Origin: Megalobrama amblycephala
Taxonomy: Eukaryota; Chordata; Actinopteri; Cypriniformes; Xenocyprididae
Direction: 5' to 3'
Assembly (NCBI RefSeq): GCF_018812025.1
Contig: NC_063050.1
Location: 11,518,282 to 11,582,281 of the forward strand
Length of the DNA stretch: 64,000 nucleotides
Part shown: positions 56,901 to 64,000 of the stretch, piece by piece
How positions within the stretch are numbered: position 1 is the stretch's first letter
Layout: each line of letters begins with the position of its first letter
Position numbers and translations under genes: made by a program
The notes under the pieces: generated by a model
What the model saw: the letters and a program-made list of their open reading frames with translations, nothing else
What the model was told of the DNA's origin: nothing
Databases searched by the model: none

Positions 56901-59900
56901 CCTCCTGTTAAATACCGTATAGATTTTAAAATTTTAATGCTTACATATAAGGCTCCACAATATTTGGCAGATCTTTTAACATCTTACACACCAACTTGCA
57001 ATTCATCTTCACAGCACGGTCCCTTATCTGTCCCCAAAACACGGTTACGATCCAGGGGTGACAGGGCCTTTTCATCGTATGCTCCAAAACAGTGGAACTC
57101 TCTCCCAAATGACATTAGGGATGCCAATTCTTTCGCCCGGAAGTGGAAGCTGCTGTGAGAGCTCGTCGACTGCACAGTTGAGCACGCCTGGGACGTAAAT
57201 GCCACATAGCGACCTCAGATATTTCTGACTCCATAGCAAGAGATGGCGGGCGAGTTGACCAGTTGCGAGTTGTCAGAGTGGACCAGTATATGCTTGTCTG
57301 ACAACAGCTCCTTGAAGCGGCCCAGTGCAAGATGTACTGCTAGAAACTCGAGGCAACTGATATGCCAATGCAGTGGAGGCCCCATCCACAGACCCGACAC
57401 TGCATGCCCGTTGTACGTGGTTCCCCACCTGGTGGCAGAGGTATCTGGGTAGACCACAGCATGCCTGGACACTTGTTTGAGGGGAACTCCTGCCTGCAGA
57501 AATAAAGGGTCCGACCAATGCGTGATGGTACGGTGGCAGTTCGGTGTCACAGGGACACGGAACATACTGCCTTTCCTTTTTAGGGCATTGCTGGCCCCAC
57601 ATCGCCACTCTCAGCCCCCTCTCAACTCGCCAGCAGCTACGGCCAATCCTGGATCTGCGTGTCCTGAATCGGTCCCTTCACAGGCTGCCGTACAAGATGC
57701 TTACGCAGAAAATGCATCCGTCCCCAGGATTGGTTCACAGCAATCGACCTGAAGGACACAAACTTTCATATCTTTCATATTCATATCTCCATCTTGGGAC
57801 CTGGAGGATTGGGAAACAGCTCTCTTTGTGAAAAGGTGGGTACTTCTGGACTCTGGAGAGCCAGCGGCGGGATAATACGACACACAAATTCCGCCCGGCC
57901 CTCCTCCAGGGGAGAGAGAGATGCAGGAATCATCTCCCGAAGAGCTGACATCCTCTCTTCCAAGTCGCCCATCTCAGGATCGCTTCCTTGATCTCTTGCC
58001 ACCTGGCTTGGCTGGGGTCTGAGCAGGCTGGGCGCCACGTCACCTTAGTCGCCCGAAGGGCAAGGCTGGTGGCAGCACGCAGCTCCCCCAGCAGCTGTTG
58101 GTCAAGACCTCCCTGGGGCATGTCCAGGAGCACTTTGTACTGATAGACCTGTAGCAGGGCCATGGCATGCAAGGCAGAGGCAGCCTGCCAACAGACTCTG
58201 TAAGCTTTCTCCGTCAAGCTTGAGGAGAATTTACAGGCCCAGGATGGGAAACACGGTTCACTGCAGCAACCAGCGGTCGTTGGACACAGTTGCATTGCAA
58301 CAGCATGCTCGACTGGGGGGATCCCAGCGTACTCCTTAGCCTCCCCGCCATACAGAGTGGTGAAGGCGGAAGAGGGACCAGGTGTAACGGAGGCCAGCTA
58401 GTAGTTCCTCACTCCTCTGATCTCAAGAGATGCTCTAGCGACTGATGCTAGAGGTTGCAACCTTTAGCCTCCTTGTTAGAGTGTCCGACTCCCATGCCAG
58501 AGACCCAGGTTCGAGGCCTGCGCAGAGCGTGGCAAGTAGGACCTGGGTAGAGGGGTTACACAGGCCTGGCACGAACGCTATACGGCGTTCTCCAAGATTT
58601 GGTCACCTCTTCATGCACTTCCGGAAAGAATGGTAACGGGGCAGGACCCTGAGGACCAGCACAGGCCGCCGCGAGAAACCAATTGTCCAGCTGAGGTGGC
58701 CCGGGAAAGAATAGCCTAACTCGGGATTGGGCTCGGGCAACGCTATGGTCCCGGAGGGAGGCAACGCAGCCAAGTCTTTATCCTGAGGCCACCAGCTCAC
58801 CTTCCAATGCTGCAATCGACATCTGTTCGTCTGTCGGCGCACCATAGGAAACGACTGGTCGCTCGACAAAGGGACCAGCAAGATCCTCCAGCAACACCAC
58901 AGGCCCCAGTGTTGTAGAGGGGATAGGGGCCCGCAGAGCGGGGAAGCCCTAACCGTGATCCTCGAGTCACCCTTCCTTCACGCCGATGCGCCATTCCCCT
59001 GACCGGAGCCAGAGAAAACGGCCGAATGGAGCATAGGGGAGGGGACCCCTGCTCCCTGAGAACAAAGGAATGCCTCAGCATGCTGAACAACCAGGCATGT
59101 GACACAGAGATTGTGACCATCAGCGGGGACCAGGGAACGACCGCATCCAGTAACGCACAGACGAAATGACATCTTGCAAAAGATGCAGGGTTCGTCTGAT
59201 AAGCTCTTTTAGAAGGGGGAAATTCAGCTCTTGTTCTTTGTGCTGAAGCACACAGGGAACAGCTGCGATGTTACTGCAGGTACACCACTCCCCGAGCCAC
59301 ACGCACAGAGGATCCGGACTAAATCGCAAACCAACAGGGCAGAAACAATGCTGTGAAAACAGCAGTTGAGAGCTCTATAATAGCTTGAGAAGCTCACTCT
59401 GTGTAAAGCTTGCGGCTTCGCTGTAGGGTGCCTTAACACCAGCACTGCAAAACAAAGGCTCTTCACAGGCTTGAGAAGTTCACTCTCAGTCAATGGCAGG
59501 AACACAACAGGTTGGCTCAGAAGCGAAAGACAGAGTGCGATTGCATCCGTTACCGTATTTATACCCACATGCCGGGAGTGGTGCGCATTATGCAAATATC
59601 ACATGCCAATTCCACTGGCTTGTTTAGTTTCACTCGAAGCTGATAGGGCTTTCTGGCGATATCCCAATTCGTTGGTCACTACTGACGTACATCGACCGTG
59701 AAAGGGAACTGGATTTCTTGTGTTGTGTCTATTATTAACCAAGCAGTTATAATTTTGGGGCAAATTAAAAACATACTAAGTGCATTTGATAATATGATAA
59801 ATTCCAGAGTTTTGTTTATTGTGTTTGGACAAATCGTATATAAATATTTGTGAATTGTGTAAAGCCAATAAAAAAAGCTGACCCAAGTTTGGAGAAATGT

Positions 59901-62900
59901 GTCAAATCGATTGAGAAAAACTGTAAAATGCGCACACAGGAATCGATAAGCAGAATCAAAATTTTCATTTGATCACAAGTATCCGATTCCTGACCTTAGG
60001 TATTCTGAAATTGATTTTCAATTCCCAACTCTAGTCATAGTGATGTTCAACTTACCATCATACTACTCATAATTACAGCTGAATCCTCTTTAAAGGAGCC
60101 ATCTGGCAGTTGTTTGTTGAGAACCAGCCACTTGAGGGCGCTGCAGATCACATTGTCCTGTATAGCAACAAAGTTATTGGCCATGGCGAAGACTTTGGCC
60201 ACATACGCTGTCAGCCTTTAATAGACAGAAACAAATGCAAATTGGTAGCAAATAATAATTTGTTACTAATAATCATAAAAACATAAAATAATTAAATATG
60301 ACAGGAGAAACTGGGCATGAAAATAAATAAAAACAAATTAAATTGATTTGAAATGAAATGAAAATACCATGTGCTGCTCGGCCTCTGGAGGTAGGCAGCA
60401 TAGGATCCATCTGATTTACGGTAGCTCAGCTGCCGTTGATAACCTTAATACAAAAAAAGATAAAGAAAAAATATATTTATTTGTTTATTATTTGTTTTCC
60501 TATTTTTTAATTTTATTTCAAACCATAGTCAAATTCTTTAAATCTGTTATCCTGCTGACCTGTGTTGATATGTTTAACGGCTTCATTACGGCGGCCCATG
60601 CCAACAGCCTCCCACTGATTGGTGTTGTCCAGATAATGAGTGGCAGTGAGAGGTAGAGTCATACTGATCATGTTCTGCTCTCCACATCCACTGGGCTGGA
60701 CAATAAGACGACCCATGAAGTCTCCACTGATGGCCTGCTCAACTGTCTGAGAGATCTCTTCACCTGAAAGGATAAAAGAGGAAATTCAGGCTGAGATTTT
60801 TTTTTTATTTTTTATTTTTTTTATGATGAGCTGAACTGATTGGATTATTGTGGTTTGTTACTGGTTCATCTCATGTGAGTGACAGGTTGTCCTGCCATTG
60901 TGCCAGTAAAACGTAATAAGAGATGTCATTGCAAGAGGGATGCAATTACTTTGATTAAAGATTACGAGGGCATATTCATTTAAAATAATAATGATCAGCA
61001 CAGATAAATAATTTACAATAAATACTACAATATTCCATAAAAGAAAACTGAAAGAATTGTCAACAGTCAAGAATTGTTCATTGTAACATCCCCTATAAAT
61101 AGTGTATATGGAAATTGTTTACGTGCAATACATTTCTAGTGTGTTCCATTAAAATTTTATTAATATTTATTTTCATAAACTACGCCCAGGCTGTGGTTTG
61201 AACTAGAGTGTGGGATAGACAGTGCTCGTCCTGAGGAGAGATCAGAAGACTCACAACATGTCCTAACCAGACCCAACACAAAATCTTTTCCATGTTAATC
61301 AGAGTTTTGTCCTAATCAGCTTCTACAGGGATACCATACAGGGCAAGGATTCTATTTTTGAATGGTTTCTACAACAGTGCTCTTTAATTAACTAGAGTAG
61401 GATTAGTTTTGTCCTCATAATTATTATTTTATACACATAAAAATAATTAGTAACTGCCAGATAACGATCACCTGCTTTTTCCAAAAAAAAAAACTCAGTG
61501 ATTCGTCAGATCCTGTAGGTTGGTTAGGACAGTTTACTGCTGAACAACTCATTTTGAGTTGCACCGAATTAAAATGTTTTAAACAGAGGTTGCATTTACA
61601 AAACGCAAATTTAAAATTTTCAGATGACTAATGTAAAACCCTACTTTAGAACCAAGTCCCACAGTGAAATGTGCTAATGGGGATCAGAAGTGAAGGGAGC
61701 CAAAGTTTTTAGCAATCTGCAAAATTGACAGAAAGCAGCTTGAATTAAGCTAATGAATGATACAAAATGCACCACTGCAGCTTTTTGCTTATTTTCTTTG
61801 AATGTCCTTGGAGAAAATAGCTTGGAGACTGAAGATGTTGTTTTGTGGAGACACATTTATGTAAGTGGAACACGAAAACTCAATTGGATGAGGCACATGC
61901 AGTGACAAAAGCTTGATTACAATTATTACAAACCAGCCTCAGCATGACGTACTGCGATACAATCTTCATACAACAAGCAGTGTTGGGTGTAACACCTTAC
62001 TAAGTAACGCGTTACTGTAATTAAATTACTTATCCACTGAAAAAGTAAAGTAAGGGATTACTGTTCATTTTTAGGTAATTTAATTACAGTTACTTCTGTT
62101 TAAATCAATATTGAATTTAAAATCTAAATTTGTTATCTAAAGGTAAAAGTGAACACTGCCTCTTTAAAATTGTTAGCTGTAGTGCAGTTACGCTTGAGTT
62201 CGCAGCTTTGCACCAAGAAGCGAGTGCAGACCTACCTGGAAAAAAATTTATAGCATTGTTTTATTTGTATTTTTATATATTTTTACTGTGGTATCGAGTA
62301 TTGTGCACTTTTGGTGGTATCAGTACCAACTACTAGATATTTGGTATAGTAACATCCCTATTTGTTACAAAAAAATTTAATTATTATAAAGTAAATAAAA
62401 TTATAGTATGTTTTAATAAAGTTAGAATGGTTTAAAAAGCTATAAAAGGCTAAACTATTCCATGTTTGACTAATGCCGGGTGCACATTGTGCGATTTATA
62501 ATAGTCCTTTACGATTGTTCCTTATCAGACTGTACGAACATTATGTCACACTGTGGGATCTCAGCTGTCATTTATGTCAGACTGTATAACAGTCAAGACA
62601 CGTCAAAAACAGATGCGCGCATTAAATTTTGTCCGGAGTTTTACATCAACCCATACACGTTCTGTGACTGTGAGCTGCATTACACATGGGACTGAAATAG
62701 TGGCTAAAAAGACATCTCTAGCGTTAATTTTGATCATGGCTTATCTTGAAAAGCGAAGACAATTTGACATTCGTCGTAGGAGAAGTCACACTGCAGGACT
62801 GTGTGCCAAATCTTCTGACACTGCCAGAATTTAATCTGAGGTAAAATTTGATCGCAGCGGTCATTAATCGGCTGTCTGTGAACATGTCAAACTAGCGATC

Positions 62901-63745
62901 AAAGACTACAGATTTTAGCCTAGGATTACAGGAATCTTTTAGGATTCTCAAAATGTGTCTCAGACGACCAAATCATGGCCAAAATAGCACAGTGTGAACC
63001 TGGCTTAAATTATTAAAGGAGTTTCCTTTCTATTGTCTATCCTGTCAAGGTTTATAGGGATTTTAAGTAATTAGTAAGTTACTTATTGAGTAATTACATT
63101 TCTTTTCAGACAGAGTAATTAGAAATGTATTTTAAATACAACATTGATGATGTAATTAGTAATTAATTACTCTTTTGAAGTAACTTAATCAACACTGACA
63201 AGTAATACAAATTTGTTGTGGACATTGAGGAATACAGATGTACCCAAATGATTGTAGCTATAAGGCTTTTTAACTCTAGTTAAACAAAACATGCAACAAC
63301 TTTTAAGAAATAGTCATTGAACATTCATGAAAACACCTTTTTCCTTACCAGTAATTTTGATGAATGTGTTAGCAGGTGTGTCTGGAACCCGATCAGGTGG
63401 TATTTCAGCTTTAACAACTACAGGTTTTTCCCCTGTTTCATTTGGGATGAGAAACAGAGAAGAACAGGAAGATGAAGGAAGAGTCATGGGTCATGTGCTG
63501 ATCAGATTTTCACACATCTGCTGAGTATTGAGCAAGAAGAAGAGCAGGTGATTGTGATCTCGATTGGCTGGAACTATAATGATATTCGTAATTAGATGTT
63601 TTTGTCTTGACTAGATAGAAGTAAACTGACATTAAATGATTTTATGATGAAGAATAAAGTTTCCATGGTTCACAGTAAATCTCACCATTCTTAACAGGAT
63701 TGAGCTCCACGTTTTTGGTTTGTAATGAAACCAGCACACCCTCCG

Positions 63746-63783
<38 letters not shown>

Positions 63784-64000
63784 AACTACCTGTAATGCTC
63801 TAGTTTATCTATTCAAAATATGACAATCACCTATTGATTATTATTTGTAAAAAACAACCAAATGAAATGAAACAGAATTCCCATCAGACGTACCACCACC
63901 TTCAGGCTCTTTCTCACTCCATCAGTGTGGACAGAATCATATGCTGAAGCTTTCACCTCAATCATGTGATTTCCCAGTGTCATGGGAATAATCACATATG
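35983..64000 (-). CDS. c3: complement C3 gene B, 3' half (exons 21-41, continues past right edge)
   Basis: Second C3 paralogue, upstream of gene A on the same strand. Twenty-one exons were placed from splice signals and frame: 63894->64000, 63686-63746, 63349-63432, 60560-60763, 60368-60443, 60056-60215, 48602-48691, 48336-48492, 47982-48145, 47746-47904, 47272-47331, 46375-46465, 46199-46247, 39448-39538, 39147-39236, 38408-38513, 38045-38134, 37639-37719, 36985-37068, 36689-36824, 35983-36124. They give 759 codons plus stop without a break. Domain order is MG7 end, CUB, thioester domain, CUB, MG8, anchor and C345C. The sequence follows human C3 throughout (GVRKSLKVV, PSGCGEQNM, SLEATAYAVLALVK, YGGYSTTQ, DATMTILDIG, GLLQPAAVTIYEY). 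At 46199 the donor GTACGT is chosen because the alternative at 46180 would put a stop in the next exon. Odd features are Met at the catalytic His position and two missing disulphide pairs. Confidence 0.95.
37294..37583. mobile_element. palindromic MITE in C3 gene B intron 38
   Basis: AAATTAAGATTCATTATTTA at the left is mirrored at the right end. ACACAAAAGAAGATATTTTG and its complement also pair around a short centre. This is an abundant cyprinid repeat type. Confidence 0.8.
38579..38911. mobile_element. hairpin (foldback) repeat beside C3 exon 36
   Basis: Inverted arms of about 100 bases (38579-38684 and 38808-38911) containing GAAACAGGTAAGATTTATG and its complement, and AATAAACTGAATGTGATTAA and its complement. 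It lies about 65 bases upstream of exon 36. No coding capacity. Confidence 0.7.
39147..47904 (-). CDS. c3: C3 gene B exons 30-35: second CUB segment and MG8
   Basis: Exons 47746-47904, 47272-47331, 46375-46465, 46199-46247, 39448-39538 and 39147-39236. Key strings are QNFNLDVELAVAGRS, VTARGTGTATLSVLTLYYA, LETYKLTMDFFY, DATMTILDIGIPTGF and KERYIQKFEMDKVLSERG. The position of human Cys1389 is Phe (codon 46201-46203). Human Cys1358 is retained (KSDCTLFDLTV). Intron 33 (39539-46198) holds the 5.6-kb foldback element and a Harbinger-like MITE. Confidence 0.9.
40046..40097. repeat. (TA)n microsatellite in the left arm of the foldback element
   Basis: About 26 TA units. The mirrored run in the right arm is at 44887-44925, with fewer units. 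Confidence 0.95.
42609..42845 (+). CDS. small coiled-coil-like ORF in the foldback element
   Basis: 78 codons, MSYHKCGVDRKTVVDT then LEYCDADAYKTLHEKFQKLS and a Lys/Glu-rich end. It looks like a real coding segment, probably a C-terminal exon of a transposon protein. In the left arm the mirrored sequence (41463-41648) has lost most of this segment, so only the right arm has the full frame. I do not recognise a named family. Confidence 0.4.
   Translation: MSYHKCGVDRKTVVDTAAIAELEYCDADAYKTLHEKFQKLSEFAKQCKEMCTREPLQSIIEEKKKNGMLIDLCQKKIT
43150..44330. repeat. 79-bp tandem repeat, right arm (about 15 units)
   Basis: Unit: TCAATGGGTTCCCATTG, then TTTTCACTTTAGAATACTG, TTCCAGGTTCTTAGTA, ATTCCTTGAGAATG and TGTGGTAATTCTTCATTAAT. 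The inverted array at 40630-41210 has about seven units, so the arms have expanded independently. Confidence 0.9.
45636..46092. mobile_element. Harbinger-like MITE in C3 gene B intron 33
   Basis: Left ATGCTGATTTATACTTCTGC and right GCAGAAGTATAAATCTGCC are inverted, with TTA/TAA-type borders. The repeated TTTATACTTCTGCG motif inside is typical of a cyprinid PIF/Harbinger MITE. No transposase is present. Confidence 0.7.
46560..47200 (+). mobile_element. candidate solo LTR
   Basis: GTATAAAAACTGTGCCC (about 47040) followed by CAATAAAGTTAA (about 47108) and a T-rich tail resembles the U3-TATA, R-polyA layout of a retroviral-type LTR. It sits in intron 31 of C3 gene B. Its ends and target duplication could not be fixed. 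Confidence 0.35.
47332..47745. other. C3 gene B intron 30, tandem-inverted short repeat
   Basis: Contains AACATAATGGGTGGAGCTTG and a mirrored AGCTTCACCCATTATGTTGA about 120 bases later, i.e. a small inverted repeat (47420-47590). Nothing else was recognised. Confidence 0.45.
47982..60763 (-). CDS. c3: C3 gene B exons 24-29: thioester domain (TED)
   Basis: Exons 60560-60763, 60368-60443, 60056-60215, 48602-48691, 48336-48492 and 47982-48145. Exon 24 carries the thioester motif PSGCGEQNMISM, so the internal Cys-Gln thioester can form. Exon 26 ends FKEDSAVIMSSMM and exon 27 starts GGVRGSDASLTAFV. Aligned with human FQEDAPVIHQEMIGG, the catalytic histidine (human 1126 in precursor numbering) is methionine (codon 60068-60070). 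The cysteine pair equivalent to human 1101-1158 is kept (DNVICSALKW, GREICAGAIG). Intron 26 (48692-60055) is 11.4 kb and packed with transposons. Confidence 0.92.
48758..49918. mobile_element. CACTG-type element, copy 2, complete
   Basis: Starts CACTGTTAGACCTTGC and ends GGCAAGGTCTAACAATG, an inverted terminal repeat. The interior matches 33647-35089 in the same orientation. Several ACAGTAA/TTACTGT hairpin words occur near both ends. The frames inside are not coding. Confidence 0.75.
49919..51120. other. intronic, fragments only
   Basis: 49979-50020 has the TTAGTTCACCCAAAAATGA terminus of the TTAA-type family without a partner. 50380-50700 is AT-rich. 50730-50900 has a CCCCTTTCCCC run and a GC-richer piece, TGGCGATAGCGTCCACTATC, that may be a retroelement fragment. 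No C3 exon is seen. Confidence 0.35.
51121..51978. mobile_element. TTAA-bounded interspersed repeat (TTAAAGGTGCCCTAGAAT type)
   Basis: Starts TTAAAGGTGCCCTAGAATTA and ends CCCCAAAATAGGCAAGTTAA. It contains GACATACAGTGAGTCTCAAA and AACACCGACTGTTACGTAAC, parts of an abundant, unusually well-conserved cyprinid repeat. No intact ORF. Confidence 0.65.
51979..52690. other. AT-rich intronic sequence
   Basis: Two minus-strand frames (52009-52257, 52209-52460) have no recognisable motif. No exon of C3 was found. Confidence 0.4.
52792..53979. mobile_element. TTAA element inserted in the LINE
   Basis: Left TTAAAGCTGCAGTAGGGAG and right TTACCTACTGCAGCTTTAA are inverted, with TTAA at both sides. It interrupts a LINE frame that resumes on the right. 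A minus-strand frame inside (53443-53646) has NIGAAFPRWRELRVLKGLKT, followed by a GTAAGT donor, and looks like a real exon fragment. Confidence 0.8.
54909..56055. mobile_element. two insertions within the LINE
   Basis: The LINE codes ALVKVV up to 54908 and continues in frame-compatible sequence from about 56055 (a shared GTTAA at the joint). 55266-56055 is a TTAA element with inverted ends (TTAACCCTTTGACGTGTACG and CTTACGTGCGAAAGGGTTAA). 54909-55265 begins AAGTCCGCGTGAACCGGAAG and is a separate piece. No transposase is present. Confidence 0.65.
57128..59720 (-). mobile_element. DIRS-like retrotransposon remnant, rearranged
   Basis: Minus strand, 57930-59180: gag-like frames with a cysteine-rich N-terminus (CVTGCGRSLVPADGHNLCVTC) and ALHAMALLQVYQYKVLLDMP. 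Minus strand, 57215-57565: an RNase H-like segment with DTSATRWGTTYNGHAVSG, LEFLAVHLALGRF and LVHSDN. Plus strand, 57643-57740: RPILDLRVLNRSLHRLPYKM, the start of a reverse transcriptase, in the opposite orientation. The order and strand conflict shows internal inversion or two different copies. Stops are frequent. No tyrosine recombinase was found. Confidence 0.6.
58476..58550 (+). repeat. tRNA-derived SINE-like segment
   Basis: CCTTGTTAGAGTGTCCGACT resembles a tRNA A box and D arm. Then CTCCCATGCC in the anticodon-arm position and GACCCAGGTTCGAGGCC, a good B box and T arm. The acceptor stem does not close properly, so it is a tRNA-derived repeat, not a tRNA gene. Confidence 0.45.
59721..60055. 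other. C3 gene B intron 26, left flank of exon 26
   Basis: AT-rich. No feature recognised. Confidence 0.5.
60764..61977. other. C3 gene B intron 23, no feature
   Basis: T-rich and AT-rich sequence with a T-run near 60800-60822. No gene, exon or clear repeat is visible. Confidence 0.5.
61978..63198. mobile_element. hAT-like element (CAGTGTTGGGTGTAAC ends), with a nested insertion
   Basis: Left CAGTGTTGGGTGTAAC and right AAGTAACTTAATCAACACTG are roughly inverted, with GTTACTGTAATTAAATTAC-type words mirrored inside. The element is split by a second inverted-repeat element at about 62473-63007. Confidence 0.65.
62473..63007. mobile_element. nested Harbinger-like element
   Basis: Left ATGCCGGGTGCACATTGTGC and right GCACAGTGTGAACCTGGCTTAA are inverted with the same style of ends as the element at 26040. 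A short frame reads IMAYLEKRRQFDIRRRRSH, possibly a transposase relic. Confidence 0.55.
63349..64000 (-). CDS. c3: C3 gene B exons 21-23: MG7 end and first CUB segment
   Basis: Exon 21 (from 63894, cut by the window edge) reads YVIIPMTLGNHMIEVKASAY and GVRKSLKVV. Exon 22 is 63686-63746 (NVELNPVKN). Exon 23 is 63349-63432 (KAEIPPDRVPDTPANTFIKI). The exon 22 acceptor is preceded directly by a (CT)n run on the coding strand, the (GA)n microsatellite at 63749-63780. Confidence 0.9.
63749..63780. repeat. (GA)n microsatellite at the exon 22 acceptor
   Basis: On the coding (minus) strand it is (CT)n running straight into the CTCAG acceptor of C3 gene B exon 22, so the repeat itself is the polypyrimidine tract. 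Confidence 0.9.

Larger units (their letters stand above)
52690..57128 (+). pseudogene. decayed L2/CR1-like LINE, split by two insertions
   Basis: Plus-strand pieces in order: VDVGLSDNSGIFFN (endonuclease end, to 52791); CLDDLSSVPSEHKIILLNNA and TAPWYNDDLHSKKV (53980-54240); LKTAAVTPILKK, NFRPISHLPFIAKILEGVVS and FGPLQSGFAQHSTETALVKV (54540-54908); LLDLSSAFDTVDHMLL, GVPQGSVLDPLIFSI and YADDTQIYIH (56094-56681); TLHWPPVKYRIDFKILMLTY, and AFSSYAPKQWNSLPNDIRDA at the end (56880-57125). The YADD catalytic box (56379-56390) marks the reverse transcriptase. Frameshifts and stops (for example near 56680 and 56865) make it dead. The TTAA element 52792-53979 and the block 54909-56055 interrupt it. It ends abruptly against a DIRS-like remnant. 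Confidence 0.85.

Noticed and set aside
58476..58550. Functional tRNA gene
   Set aside because: The B box is good, but the acceptor stem does not pair and it lies inside degraded repeat sequence.

Overview
The window is nuclear DNA from a ray-finned fish, almost certainly a cyprinid (carp, minnow or zebrafish relative). It has vertebrate intron-exon structure, abundant microsatellites, and many TTAA-flanked or long-inverted-repeat DNA transposons, DIRS-like and L2-like retroelements of the kinds common in cyprinids. There are no bacterial-style genes, operons or CRISPR arrays.

The host genes are two tandem complement component C3 paralogues, both on the minus strand. C3 gene A (28-16684) shows 20 coding exons from the signal peptide to the MG7 domain, including the KRKRR beta/alpha processing site and a complete 77-residue C3a; it runs off the left edge. 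C3 gene B (35983 to beyond 64000) shows 21 coding exons from MG7 to the stop codon: CUB, thioester domain, MG8 and C345C. The exon set matches exons 1-20 and 21-41 of a 41-exon C3 gene. The whole reading frame was checked by summing exon phases: 847 codons in A, 759 plus stop in B. Gene B keeps the thioester (GCGEQNM), but the position of the catalytic histidine is methionine, and two cysteine pairs that form disulphides in human C3 are both missing.

The rest is mobile DNA. 5762-15196 (intron 5 of A): an outer inverted-repeat element holding an inner one, a degenerate satellite-like repeat, a TTAA MITE and a young complete LTR retrotransposon with 390-bp LTRs and a Ser/Pro/Glu-rich ORF. 16850-35900 (between the genes): MITEs, a foldback element with a CpG-rich palindromic array, a possible small spliced gene inside a CACTG-ended element, a retroviral-type integrase remnant, and an L2-like LINE fragment. 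39684-45287 (intron of B): a 5.6-kb foldback element with an 8-bp target duplication. 48692-60055 (intron of B): a CACTG element, TTAA elements, a decayed L2-like LINE split by two insertions, and a DIRS-like remnant. 61978-63198: a hAT-like element with a Harbinger-like element nested in it.

C3 is the central complement protein. Proteolysis releases C3a and activates C3b, whose thioester attaches it covalently to targets. Teleosts carry several C3 isoforms differing at the catalytic position, and the tandem pair here fits that pattern.
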